Shown here: positions 35,337 to 45,047 of the stretch, piece by piece
Layout: each line of letters opens with the position of its first letter
How positions within the stretch are numbered: the stretch's first letter is position 1
DNA from: Penium margaritaceum
Taxonomy: Eukaryota > Streptophyta > Zygnematophyceae > Desmidiales > Peniaceae
Assembly: GCA_023375785.1 (NCBI GenBank)
Contig: SZWC01000029.1
Coordinates: forward strand, 375,560-439,559
Length of the DNA stretch: 64,000 nt
Direction: 5' to 3'
Translations under genes and position numbers: made by a program
The notes under the pieces: generated by a model
Told to the model about the DNA's origin: nothing
The model's input: only the letters and a program-made list of their open reading frames with translations
The model's database searches: none

Positions 35337-36112
35337 TGACAGTTGCGGGAGCACTGCCACCGTCCGGCCCATCTGCACCAACTGCGCATTCCTCCTCGCC
35401 ACCGGCCTCACACGGAATCCTACGCCCCTTACTCAGCGCCGGCACAATCATGGAGGGCGCACGGACACGTCTGTGGGAAAGCTGTGGGGACAGTGGAGAT
35501 CATCCCAAGACTGATTACCTGCTGGACGTGGTGAGCAGCGTGATCATCCACCTACTCGACGAACTCCCGGAGGCAGTCCGCGCAAACCTGGGGGATTCCT
35601 TCTTCAACCCCGCCTGGCAGGTGGTGCTGAAGGGCGCGGCCAAGACTGCCCTCGCTTTATGGTCGCAGGCACGACAGGTACAGTAGCTGGAAACGGCGGG
35701 GGCCGGGCGTCTCCTCTTGGTGCTCTGCGACCTCCTCAACCTTCGTCCAGCGCAGGCCATGGCGGGTGTGGCAACGCTCCTAGACACGTTACATCCTGAC
35801 CGCAATGTGGATGCCGCCCGCGAATGGTGGCTCCTGGTCCGCCGTGACCAAACCGCGGATCCCACACGCTGCTATGTGCATCTACTTCAGGAGCGTGCCC
35901 GGGCACTCACGATATACCACGCCGCCCGCATGCCGGCAGGAACAATGGAAGCACCGGACCGCAAGGCAAGAGCGGAACTCTGGAGGTGGGGCTACCTATT
36001 TGGGCTTACCTCCCGCAGGTGGGGACTGCAGTACACAACAACAGAGCTGGCAGCCTTCTCCGCGGCAGAGCAGCAGCATGAGCATTCGTTCACCGCCATC
36101 GCCAACGCCTGA
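35337..36112 (+). pseudogene. gypsy extra region, helical part, unknown
   Basis: Plus-strand reading gives two predicted helical segments: one with DYLLDVVSSVIIHLLDEL and FFNPAWQVVLKGAAKTAL, another with LCDLLNLRPAQAMAGVATLL, WWLLVRRDQTADP and LWRWGYLFGLTSRRWGLQY. I recognise no family. It sits between the second protease-like module and integrase, where gypsy elements normally have only a short linker. Confidence 0.5.
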
Positions 36113-36148
36113 CGGCTGACTCAAGACAATGCCACGCGCCAGCGGGCC

Positions 36149-37009
36149 GTGACGGAGGTAGCGGAAGGGTTACGGAAATCCCTTCAGGGAACTCGGACAG
36201 CAATAATAGAAGAAGCAGTACGTCACTGGACCCGTGAAGCAGTCAACGTGTGCCGCGAGGAAAAGAACCGCACCCACACTGAAACCGAAGAGGCGCAAGA
36301 GTATCTCCGCGACTCCTCGGAGCTCACAAGCATGAGGGAGCGACTGCGGGTACTTTGGCAGAAGATGGCGGAAGAACGGAGGCGGAAGGAAGAAGCTGCA
36401 GCGGAACAGAAGGTGGCGCAGGAGGTAGAAGCTGTGATAGAAGCAGTAGTTGCAGCCACAGAACACGACGTAGGAGTGGATATAACAGGACAAGAGGCAA
36501 GAACCGCCCCGGAGGAAGAAGCAGCAGGCGCAGGAGAGGCGGTAACCGCAGCACAACAAGCAGCAGAGGCACACACAGCAGAGCTGCAGGAGGCACAAGG
36601 GGAAAGCAGGAATCAAGATCAAGACGTGCTCGCTAAAGCGGCGGCGGCCAGAGGAGGAGCGCGGAAGAACACCCCACAACTGACTCTGTCCCGGGCTCTA
36701 CTCGACAGAAGAGCCAAACTCCAGCGTGCCGCCAGAAGAGCTACAGCATTCGCGGCTTCCCGGGGGCAAGCGGTCCCAGCTCACGCGGCGCCAATCAGCC
36801 GGGAGGCTGAGCCGCAAAAGGATTCCGCCGCAAAGAAACAGACACCGTTCGCGGAGACAACACCAACATCGCACCGCAAGGAAAAAGGGAAGCGGGCCAT
36901 TGAGGACAGCTCCACAACCATCACTCCCGCCAAGCGCAGTGAACAAACCCGCCCCACCCCAGGAATGGGTCAGCCCGTCGACTTGGAACATCTCGCGCAG
37001 GTTCAGTGA
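36149..37009 (+). CDS. gypsy extra region, coiled-coil protein segment, unknown
   Basis: 287 codons with a charged, Glu/Ala/Arg-rich composition. Heptad-like helices lie at about residues 40-105 (REEKNRTHTETEEAQEYL, RLRVLWQKMAEERRRKEE), then an Ala/Glu-rich helix, then a basic, Ser/Pro-rich tail with KGKRAIED. A coiled coil suggests self-association. It resembles no enzyme I know. It lies downstream of the helical part and upstream of integrase. Confidence 0.55.
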   Translation: MTEVAEGLRKSLQGTRTAIIEEAVRHWTREAVNVCREEKNRTHTETEEAQEYLRDSSELTSMRERLRVLWQKMAEERRRKEEAAAEQKVAQEVEAVIEAVVAATEHDVGVDITGQEARTAPEEEAAGAGEAVTAAQQAAEAHTAELQEAQGESRNQDQDVLAKAAAARGGARKNTPQLTLSRALLDRRAKLQRAARRATAFAASRGQAVPAHAAPISREAEPQKDSAAKKQTPFAETTPTSHRKEKGKRAIEDSSTTITPAKRSEQTRPTPGMGQPVDLEHLAQVQ

Positions 37010-37024
37010 AGTGTCGCTCAGGCA

Positions 37025-37669
37025 ATGGAGCTGCTCCTGGAAGTGTCCCGCAACGTACCATTGCCGGCTGGATCAGTCCTGGCGCAACTTCAACCCCTCC
37101 TGGGGGGCGCGGGTACCACACCACAACACAAGCAGGGGATTGAAGAGGGTTTCGCGGTGACAACGGTGAAGCGGAAGGCAGGAGGGGTAGTGATCTCCAA
37201 ACTCAGCGAGTCACCATCAGCTGATGAAGATCAACCCATCATGAAGGGACGAGGCCTGCTGCGACTCCCCGAGGCAGCCTCAGAACAGAAGGCAGAACCA
37301 GAGGCAGGAGAGGTCCGCGGAGCACGAGGCCGGCGGTTTGGAGCGGTGCCAGAAACAACGCTGCAAAGCCAGTGGGATGAAGGGGAACTCCGCGCGGTAG
37401 GGATCCTGCGCATCTTCCCCGCCCCAGACAGCTGGGACAGGGAGCCCCCCGTCTATGACGAGAAAAACCAACGGCGGTTGCAGATGATGAAGGAAGAACA
37501 AGATGCGAGGCGGGCCCGAGGGCTGCCAGCGTTGGAAAAGGAAAGGAAGAAGAAGAAGGGAGAAGCCTCCGCGGGAAAGGTGGTGAAGGAGAAGCCCGCC
37601 GAGACGCAGGACTGGAGAATCTGGCAAGCCGCGCACATCCTGCTCCGCGCCACAACCAGCGAACAATAG
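37025..37669 (+). CDS. gypsy pre-integrase segment
   Basis: 215 codons, charged, with VLAQLQPLLGGAGTTP, then TVKRKAGGVVISKLSES and a Lys/Glu-rich end (EKERKKKKGEASAGKVVK), then WRIWQAAHILLRATT. It directly precedes the integrase zinc region and resembles in position the segment at 6700-6940 of the other gypsy remnant. Function unknown; probably a linker between RNase H-side modules and integrase. Confidence 0.5.
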   Translation: MELLLEVSRNVPLPAGSVLAQLQPLLGGAGTTPQHKQGIEEGFAVTTVKRKAGGVVISKLSESPSADEDQPIMKGRGLLRLPEAASEQKAEPEAGEVRGARGRRFGAVPETTLQSQWDEGELRAVGILRIFPAPDSWDREPPVYDEKNQRRLQMMKEEQDARRARGLPALEKERKKKKGEASAGKVVKEKPAETQDWRIWQAAHILLRATTSEQ

Positions 37670-37687
37670 AAGGAGGAGGCGGACAAG

Positions 37688-38600
37688 GTGTATACGGACC
37701 TGGGGCCGCGGATGGGGGTGGAATATGACAGGAGGAAGAAAGACGATCTCACCCATACCTGCGAATACTATGCGTGGGAAGGTGGCCGTCTGTGGCGGAC
37801 CAAGCCACAGGTCCTCTGGGTGCCCCCACCCACCTTGCAACGCGCGGTGGTCGAGGCATACCATCAACACCACCACGCTGGCGTCCAGGTACTCAAGGAG
37901 CGTCTCACCCCCATCCTGCACATACCAAACCTCCTGGCAATGGTGAAAGACGTGGTGCAACACTGTGCCCCATGTGAAGGCCACCGCAAAATCACGCCGC
38001 GGGACATGCCGCTCTTCCTACCTTCCCCTATCGGCGAGCCGTTAGACCGCATCATCATCGACTTCCACGGACCTCGCCCTCGCCGCGCCCAAGGAGAGCG
38101 GTACTGGATCGCAGCGGTGGATCATTTCACCAAGTACATATGGGTCCGGGCTGTTCCCGACAAATCCTCGGAGCGCGCGGCACGCTTCATCAGGGAAGAG
38201 GTGTTCTACAAGTTCGGAGGATGTCGCGTGGTGCACAGTGACAACGGCACTGAATTTGCAGGAGCGTTCCGTGAAGAGCTCGCGNATCGGCGAGCCGTTA
38301 GACCGCATCATCATCGACTTCCACGGACCTCGCCCTCGCCGCGCCCAAGGAGAGCGGTACTGGATCGCAGCGGTGGATCATTTCACCAAGTACATATGGG
38401 TCCGGGCTGTTCCCGACAAATCCTCGGAGCGCGCGGCACGCTTCATCAGGGAAGAGGTGTTCTACAAGTTCGGAGGATGTCGCGTGGTGCACAGTGACAA
38501 CGGCACTGAATTTGCAGGAGCGTTCCGTGAAGAGCTCGCGGAATGGGGAGTGCAGCATGTGCATTCTAGACGGTACCGGCCCCAATCCTAGGGCCAGGTC
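37688..38600 (+). pseudogene. gypsy integrase zinc region and core
   Basis: An H2C2 zinc region (HQHHHAGVQVLKERL ... HCAPCEG) is followed by the retroviral-type core: IIIDFHGPRPRRAQGERYW, AAVDHFTKYIWVRAVPDK and VVHSDNGTEFAG. After it come the Gln-Val-Glu region and a block with NITPSRATTFSPHSLLFG (to about 38760). A perfect repeat of about 255 bp lies in this region across a single N and looks like an unmerged contig overlap. Integrase inserts element cDNA; the core sequence is close to that at 7090-7899. Confidence 0.85.
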
Positions 38601-38861
38601 GAGCGGCTACACGAGATCTTGGAGCGAGCAGTGGCCACCGCGGAGGCCACAGACTGGGGGGAGACCCTCAAGAAGACTGCTCACCTCATCAACATCACCC
38701 CTAGCCGCGCCACCACATTTTCGCCACATTCCCTTCTCTTCGGGCAGCCTCCGCGTGCGGCACTTGGCATGCCGCAGCCTCCACTACTGCTGCCACTGGA
38801 CCCCGAGCAGCAGTAAGAAGGAGGCTCAGAGAAGGAGCGAGAACTGGCAAGGGACAAAGAA

Positions 38862-39404
38862 GTGCAGGAGTGGTACCGATTGCGATGTCAAAAAACCGCC
38901 GCGGTGAGGGCAGAGGCACGTCTCAGAGCATCGGTTTCAGCTTGGCGCGGATTTGATGTTGCCAACCGACGCCTTAACCATGGGGCGATTGAGGAAGGGA
39001 ACCTGGTCTACCTCCGCCCCTTCCCCGATGCAGGGCGTGAACCAGAAGAGGCGCGGCAGGTGTATCGCGTAGCCGCAGTGGACGCGGGACGAGTGTGGTT
39101 GGAAGGGCCAGATGGGTTCAGTGAACGGAGCTACCCTGCAACAGAGTTCGTTCTGCTACCCCTGGCCTGGCAGACGCACATACCCGGCACAGGTGGAGAA
39201 CTCCCTCCGCTGGAGGCACGCACGGGATCAAGGGGATGGCGCGCGAAGGAGGTGCTGGAACAATGCGAGACCCAGGTGTCGGAGCAGGAGGAAGTGTGGA
39301 GCCAGGAACCACCCGAGGAACCAACGGACGGTTCTGATGTGCAGGATGTCTCCGCAGAAGAAAGACGCGCGGTGCACAAGCAGCAGGAGCAACAGGAGCC
39401 GTAG
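38862..39404 (+). CDS. gypsy integrase C-terminal domain and tail
   Basis: A helical start (MQEWYRLRCQKTAAVRAEA), then a beta-rich barrel-like part: GNLVYLRPFPDAG, VYRVAAVDAGRVWLEGPDG and YPATEFVLLPL. This fits the SH3-like DNA-binding barrel that ends gypsy integrases. An acidic Glu/Gln-rich tail follows. No chromodomain is seen. Downstream, after about 100 bp, the zinc-finger array starts. Confidence 0.65.
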   Translation: MQEWYRLRCQKTAAVRAEARLRASVSAWRGFDVANRRLNHGAIEEGNLVYLRPFPDAGREPEEARQVYRVAAVDAGRVWLEGPDGFSERSYPATEFVLLPLAWQTHIPGTGGELPPLEARTGSRGWRAKEVLEQCETQVSEQEEVWSQEPPEEPTDGSDVQDVSAEERRAVHKQQEQQEP

Positions 39405-39509
39405 GAACAACAGGAGTAACCAGAACAGCAGCAGTCAAGATCACAACAGAGAGACAGCAGAGAAATAACCCCACAAGGAGTTGCTGATGCTCCGCGGAAG
39501 AACGTCCCC

Positions 39510-40906
39510 ATGAGCCCCCGCGCCCTGGCTGCCTATACGGGGCCCTGCGCTGTCTGCGGGGAGAACCTGCCCGAGGAGAAGCTCCTGAAAGTCATCTGCC
39601 GCGTCTGTGAACAACCCGTGCATCACGGGTTGGCCAAGAGCTGTATTGGTTGGAACCGCACCTGTCTGCGATGCATGAGTGAAGACCAAGGGGAAGAAGC
39701 GGAGCGGAAAGAGAAAGGCGGCGAAGCCGGCCCAGGTTCCGGCAGCGGAGCCGGCCCAGGCTCTGAGGGAGGAGAGGCGCGAGGAGGATGGGACCCTGAT
39801 GAGGAAGAGGAGGAGGAGGATGCAGCAAGGAAGCGGCAAGGGCCACGTACAGTGACGGGAGCCACCATACGGCACTGGCAAGAGGCAGGTCGGATGGCAG
39901 CGGCGGAGTAGGCCCAGAAGGAGAAAACACGCCAGACGTGTGCACAATGTGGGCACCGTTGGGGCCGACGGGTGCATGACTGTGAGGGATGCCACCGGAG
40001 AATATGCGACGAATGCCTGGAGCAGCCGCGGAATGCGAAAGGGGAACGGAGCGGGCCAAGGAAGTGCCGGAGGTGCCGCCAAGAAATTGAACGAGAACTC
40101 GGGATCTGGAAGCCGACGCGTGTCACCACAGAAGGAAAGGAGGTCGACTCTGAGGATGAGGATGAACAGGACCTGCCCGCACCTACCGCAGAAAACTGCC
40201 CCACATGCATAAAGGCTGTCCGCACAGGGGAACGCTGCACCAAGTGTGGATGAATGGCTCATCAAAGCTGCTTGGTGACGGGCAGCTCGATATGGGCCGG
40301 ACAATGCCAGAAGTGTGTGGGAGCGGAAATCGTGGAAGCACGGGCCTCACTATCCTACGCTACTGACACTCTGGCCCCACTCTGTGAAGGATGTGAAACA
40401 GAGCTGACCATGTTCGGCAAACCCTGCGGCATGTGTCGAACCATGTGCCACCTGCAGTGTGGCAAACGCGGGAAGGAGGGCATCTGGACCTGTAGCAACT
40501 GCCGCAGCAAACCGCGGAGGATGAAATGGAAGTTCTCCAACAAGTGCCTCTGTACAGGAGACAACTGCCTTGGCCGGCTTGAGGGGACAGTCTACCAGTG
40601 CGAGCACTGCGGTGACCTGGCACATGAGTCCTGCGTCAAAGAAGTAGGACGGAGCAGCGAAGGCAAGCGGATCTACCGATGCTCAAGCTGCCAAAATATG
40701 AGCGCGCGCCACACTTCTCCTCTTGCAAGCACATGGTCAGTGCGCCCACAATCGGAGCGCGGTGTGAGGGATGTCGGCTATTTGTCCATGATGAATGCGC
40801 GGTGAAGCTCAAGCGGAGGGGAGGAGCGGTGGAGAGATACTGCAGGCCGTGTCAGGAGTGGGGTCGCCCCAAGCCCCACAAGTACTTCACGCAAAAGGCA
40901 CGCTGA
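39510..40906 (+). pseudogene. gypsy 3' region: array of PHD/C1-like zinc fingers
   Basis: About six Cys/His modules in 1.4 kb, most with the PHD/C1-like order C-x2-C...C-x2-C-x4-H-x2-C...C-x2-C. Approximate positions: 39546-39674 (CAVC ... CRVC ... VHH ... CLRC), 39939-40080 (all-Cys variant), 40197-40316, 40382-40503, 40546-40692 and 40724-40855. Example cores are CEHCGDLAHESC and CEGCRLFVHDEC. Between fingers 1 and 2 is an acidic Gly/Glu-rich linker. PHD fingers often read histone tails and C1/DC1 fingers bind lipid or protein; which applies here is not known. The region lies between integrase and the 3' LTR, where some gypsy elements carry env-like or accessory genes. It is read in more than one piece. 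Confidence 0.7.
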
Positions 40907-40930
40907 GAGACTCTGGGACAGAGTCTCGAA

Positions 40931-40954
40931 AACGGGGGGGGTTGGGGGCATCAG
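40931..40954 (+). promoter_or_regulatory. gypsy polypurine tract
   Basis: AACGGGGGGGGTTGGGGGC lies just upstream of the 3' LTR start TGTCACACAC at 40955. This is the expected place of the plus-strand primer. Confidence 0.7.
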
Positions 40955-42186
40955 TGTCACACACAATCTTGCCGCAGCTCCGCGGAAGAAGCAACCGGCG
41001 GAACAGGAGTCAGGGAGGCAAAGGATCCGCGCATGGTATGCTGGCTCCCGCGGATGCGGTTGAGCGAGGGGTAGGCGCGGATCCGGGAAAGCAGGAGGCA
41101 GGGCACCGGTGGAAGGGTCGCCGCAGACAAATATTCGTTTGCACCGGTTCCTCTTGGCCAAAGTATTGGTGGCTAGGCGGGAAGCAGTGAAGGGAAATGC
41201 CGCGGTGCGAAGGGAACAGGGACAAGCCGAAGCATGATCCGCGGCCACTGACGAAGCGCAGCCCGAACTGCGGAGGAATTAAGTAATCAGAGGAGAAACG
41301 ACCAATCAACACAAGCGACTAAGCATCAATTACGGAAGAACCTCGGGAGACGCACCGCAGAAGACGAAGATTCAAGGAAAACACGAAGAACCGCGTGTAC
41401 GAACCGCGGTTGAAGAAAGTGACCAGTAGAGTAAACAGCGTGTGGGACGAGACCCGCGGTGCGTAGCCGCACCGCGTGGAGTCCGAGAAGGAGTAGGAGG
41501 ATGTGAGAGGGATGAGACCGTCGGCGTGTAGACACGCCGCGTGGAGTCCCGAGTAGAAAAGGGGCCTCACTAGCAGTAGAAAGATAGCAACTCAGACTTG
41601 CTTGTCTTCGAGAGTATTCCATGTACTCCGCCCTCAGCTTTATCAAAGATATTGACCTACTCACATTTTGGTGTTCCGCCCATTGCCCTCTTGCCTTCGG
41701 TAGACTCTTGGAGTCCAGTCCGCGGACTATGGGAGTAGGCGCGTAAATAACCAAAAGTCCGATTGAGGTGGGCTGCCGGCGGTGTCCCTTGCTTACACAC
41801 GTCCGCGGAACAAGGTTCCGTGGAGAGGAGTCGGACGCCACGAGGTGGTGGACCCCCGTGTGGGAAGGAGTGGAACGCGGAGCGTCATTCATCGGTGAGG
41901 TACCTACACAGGTGTGAAAAGGTGATCCGCGACATAGCTAATAGTTGGGATCTTCCTTTGTGGGTTGCTGCATTTCAGTAGTCCGCGGGGAGATACTTAT
42001 CATAGGGTGCAGTTGCAGTAGTCCATGACTTGTGGTCCGCGGAGTGACCTCTAGATTAAGGGTGATAGCCGCACCTTGCTGAGCACCTCTAGTCAACTCA
42101 TAGTAGTAGAAAGAGTAATCCGCGGAGTTCCGCGGAGAGTTCCCATCCGCGGAAAGATCAAGGGAGCGGCAAAATTAGGGGTATCA
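40955..42186 (+). repeat. gypsy 3' LTR
   Basis: 1232 bp, starting TGTCACACACAATC and ending GGGGTATCA, followed by the target duplication CATGA. About 2 percent different from the 5' LTR by eye. Twelve CCGCGG palindromes are seen, several as TCCGCGGA; three lie within 45 bp near 42120-42160. Confidence 0.95.
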
Positions 42187-42478
42187 CATGACCACGGAGT
42201 TTACCAAGTGACTTTGACTTCTACGAACCGTAACACGGGTCAGCCACATTCAGAGTACCCAGTCACAGTGCACATCTAATATGCATGACCGTGCCAATCG
42301 CTTGGCACGGCTATTGTGCGCAATGCCTTGACAAAATTGGCATGTGCCACTGACAATGACAACCAAGTTTACCAAGTACCTTTAACGGATATGCATCATA
42401 ACACGAGTCAGCCACTGTCAGAGTGTCCACTCACAGTGCAGATGTACTAGGCATGATCTTGCAGGTGCAAACAAGGTA
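42187..42478. repeat. 190-bp satellite, block 3a
   Basis: Satellite resumes in phase right after the gypsy target duplication. About one and a half monomers, one shortened near 42290. It ends at the TA (42477-42478) beside the MITE. Confidence 0.9.
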
Positions 42479-42964
42479 CCTACTGCTCGAGGTATTCGAT
42501 TTTAAATGTTTTTCTGGTCATTGAAATTGTGTCAAAATTTTGTTCGATGAAATTAAATGTTACACAAATAAATTGAATATGTTTTTTGGTGAAATCACGG
42601 TGGAGGAAATGTTCACTCATATTTCACATCACATGTTTGTTCACATTCTCCGTAGAGTCATCCGTGTTAGGGAACGACAAATAGGCGTGAACAACCATAT
42701 GTACACGATGACAAACCCACGAAACACAACACACACCTAGACCCGTCGGTGGTCCTTAGTATTTCTTTGTACAATGGAATATCTTGTTGAATTTTTGGAT
42801 TTCTGTGAAAATGATCCTGGGCCTTTTGTTGAATTCAATGTGTCATTTGAATGCCAATTCGTTCACTTAGGATTCTATGAATAGTATAGAACCAAATTTT
42901 TCCATCTGATTCATCGATTTCATAATCAGCCAAACCTCTATCGTTGAATTCCTTGAGCAGTAGG
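42479..42964. mobile_element. MITE-like DNA transposon, TA target site
   Basis: A 486-bp AT-rich insert with terminal inverted repeats. The left end CCTACTGCTCGAGGTATTCG pairs with the right end, whose reverse complement is CCTACTGCTCAAGGAATTCA (ten perfect bases, then three mismatches in ten). It is flanked by TA on both sides (42477-42478, 42965-42966), and the satellite AACAAGGTAGAATACTGG is restored when it is removed. TA duplication suggests a Tc1/mariner-related MITE. The short internal ORF (42540-42740) resembles nothing known. Confidence 0.8.
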
Positions 42965-44163
42965 TAGATTACTGGTGGTTCGGTGTTTCTATTGTGCGCA
43001 GTGCCTTGACAGAGTTGGCATGTGCCACTAACCATGACCAAAACGTTTACCAAGTGACTTTAACTTATATGAATCATAACACGAGTCAGCCACGGTCAGA
43101 GTGCCCAATCACAGTGTACCTCTGATATGCATGACCTTGCACGTAAAAACAGGGTACAAAACCGGTGGCTTGGCACGGCGATTGTGCGCAATGCCTTGAC
43201 AAAGTTGGCATGTGCCACTGACCATGACCACGAAGTTTGCCAAGAACATTAAACGGTTATGAATCATAACACGAGTCAGCCACGGTCAGAGTGTCCAATC
43301 ACAGTGCACATGTCTTAGGCATGATCTTGCAGGTACAAACAAGGTAGTATACTGGTGGCTCAGTGTGGCTATTGTGCGCAATGCCTTTACAAAGTTGGCA
43401 TGTGCCACTGACCATGACCACAAAGTTTACCAAGTACATCAAACGGCTATGAATCATAACACGGGTCAGCCACAGTCAGAGTGTCCAATCACAGTGCATA
43501 AATAATGGGCATGACCTTGCAGGTATAAACAAGGTAGAATACTGGTGGCTTGGTGTGGCTATTGTGTGCAATGCCTTGACTAAGTTGGCATGTGCCACTG
43601 ACCATGACCACAAATGTATCCAAGTGACTTTACTTCTATTGATCATAACACGAGTCAGCCATGGTCAGAGTGTCCAATCGCAGTGCAGATGTGTTAGGCA
43701 TGATCTTGCAGGTACAAACAAGGTAAAACACCGGTGGCTTGGCGTGGCTATTGTGCGCAATGCCTTGACAAAGTTGGCATGTGCCAGTGACCATGACCAC
43801 AAAGTTTACCAAGTGACTTTAACTTCTACGAATCGTAACACGAGTCAGCTACATTCGGAGTGTCCAATCACGGTGCACATCTAACATACACGACCTTGCA
43901 GGTATAAACAAGGTAAAAACCCGGTGGCTTGGCACGGCTGTTGTGCGCAATGCCTTGACAAAGCTGGCATGTGCCAGTGACCATGACCACAACGTTTACC
44001 AAGTGACTTTAACTTCTACGAATCGTAACACAAGTCAGCCACGGTCAAAGTGCCCAATCACAGTGCACATATAATATGCATGACCTTACAGGTATAAACA
44101 AGATAAAAAATAGGTGGCTTGGCACGGATATTGTGCGCAATGCCTTGACAAACTTGGCATGTG
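42965..44163. repeat. 190-bp satellite, block 3b
   Basis: About six monomers of classes A, B and C, ending at the target duplication ATGTG (44159-44163) of the non-autonomous copia element. Confidence 0.95.
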
Positions 44164-44832
44164 TGTCAGAGAAATATACAAGGGTCACACGGTTCGTGTG
44201 CACTTACTAGGATACCCCCTCGGTGACATTTTGTCCACCTCGTGTGCCGCAGCTCCCGAACCAGAAAAATACTCGAATACCCAGCTGCAAGAGGATTCAC
44301 CTCCTCGGTGCGATAATCCCAACGGCTCACCGGCCACGGTTCTGCGCACAGCTCAACCAGCTGTCATTACCGTTCGCCAATGTACGTGGGAGCCACCGCA
44401 CGATGACCTGCACCGCACCAAGCACCGATCACCGCACCATGCGGTTGGGTACCCACTACAAGCCAAACTGACGATCCACCTTGTCTCCACCAAGGAGGAG
44501 GGGCCCTCCGATGATCAACGTGCAAGAACCACGATCCGAGTGGCATCGCCATGCGGCCCCAAAGCCACCAAGCAGCAGCAGCAGAAGCATGGTGTTTCCA
44601 GCAGCACAGTTCGCATCGCCCAGCATACGTGGGCTTGCTCACCTCTAGTCCTAAGCTAGGCCTAGCTAGTACTTAGGAACAACCTTGTATTCTTGTTTCC
44701 TGCCTCAATCATATCAATCATCATTTATTCCATCGCTTCCGCTGTCGCTTCCGTTCCACTTTTCCTTCGCTTGGTGACTGCCTCTTTCCCATCGCTTTCG
44801 CTCCGTGTCCAGCTTCTCCCATTTTCCTAACA
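44164..44832 (+). repeat. family 1 5' LTR
   Basis: Starts TGTCAGAGAAATATACAAGG and ends TTTTCCTAACA, directly before the primer site. A matching copy is at 46316-46983. Confidence 0.95.
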
Positions 44833-44845
44833 TGGTATCAGAGCC
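44833..44845 (+). promoter_or_regulatory. primer binding site, Met-tRNA type
   Basis: TGGTATCAGAGCC, complementary to the 3' end of methionine tRNA and the standard primer site of plant Ty1/copia elements. It starts at the base after the 5' LTR. Confidence 0.9.
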
Positions 44846-45047
44846 TAAAGATCCTTCGACCTGACCCTCGCTCGCCCCTCCCATGGCACTTTCCCACTCT
44901 CGCCTTCTGCGCTTCCCGCCCTCCTGCCCTTCTTCTTCAAGCTTCGTTCCGTCTTTGCCTTCTCTCGCTTGCGGGTGGCTGTTGTGCCTTTTTCCTGCAT
45001 TCGTACTTCACTCTCCCCTCTGATACCCTGTCAGACTGCCTCGCATC

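Larger units (their letters stand above)
26634..42186 (+). mobile_element. 15.5-kb Ty3/gypsy element with zinc-finger 3' region
   Basis: Two LTRs flank a plus-strand internal region, and the whole is bounded by the 5-bp repeat CATGA (26629-26633 and 42187-42191). Order of parts: Gln/Pro-rich gag region, capsid with zinc knuckle, protease-like module, RT, RNase H, second protease-like module, helical and coiled-coil region, integrase core and C-terminal barrel, PHD/C1-like zinc-finger array, polypurine tract, LTR. RT-RNase H before integrase places it in Ty3/gypsy. The LTRs differ by roughly 2 percent by eye, so the insertion is young. The coding region is broken, with about ten interruptions. 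It is much longer than usual gypsy elements (5-9 kb), mainly because of the extra modules. Confidence 0.9.

Noticed and set aside
26634-42186. Retrovirus with env gene in the 3' region
   Set aside because: The 3' region lacks a signal peptide, transmembrane segments and glycoprotein features; it is Cys/His zinc-finger sequence.
42540-42740. 66-codon ORF inside the MITE as a transposase
   Set aside because: Too short, AT-rich and without DDD/DDE motifs; MITEs normally do not code.
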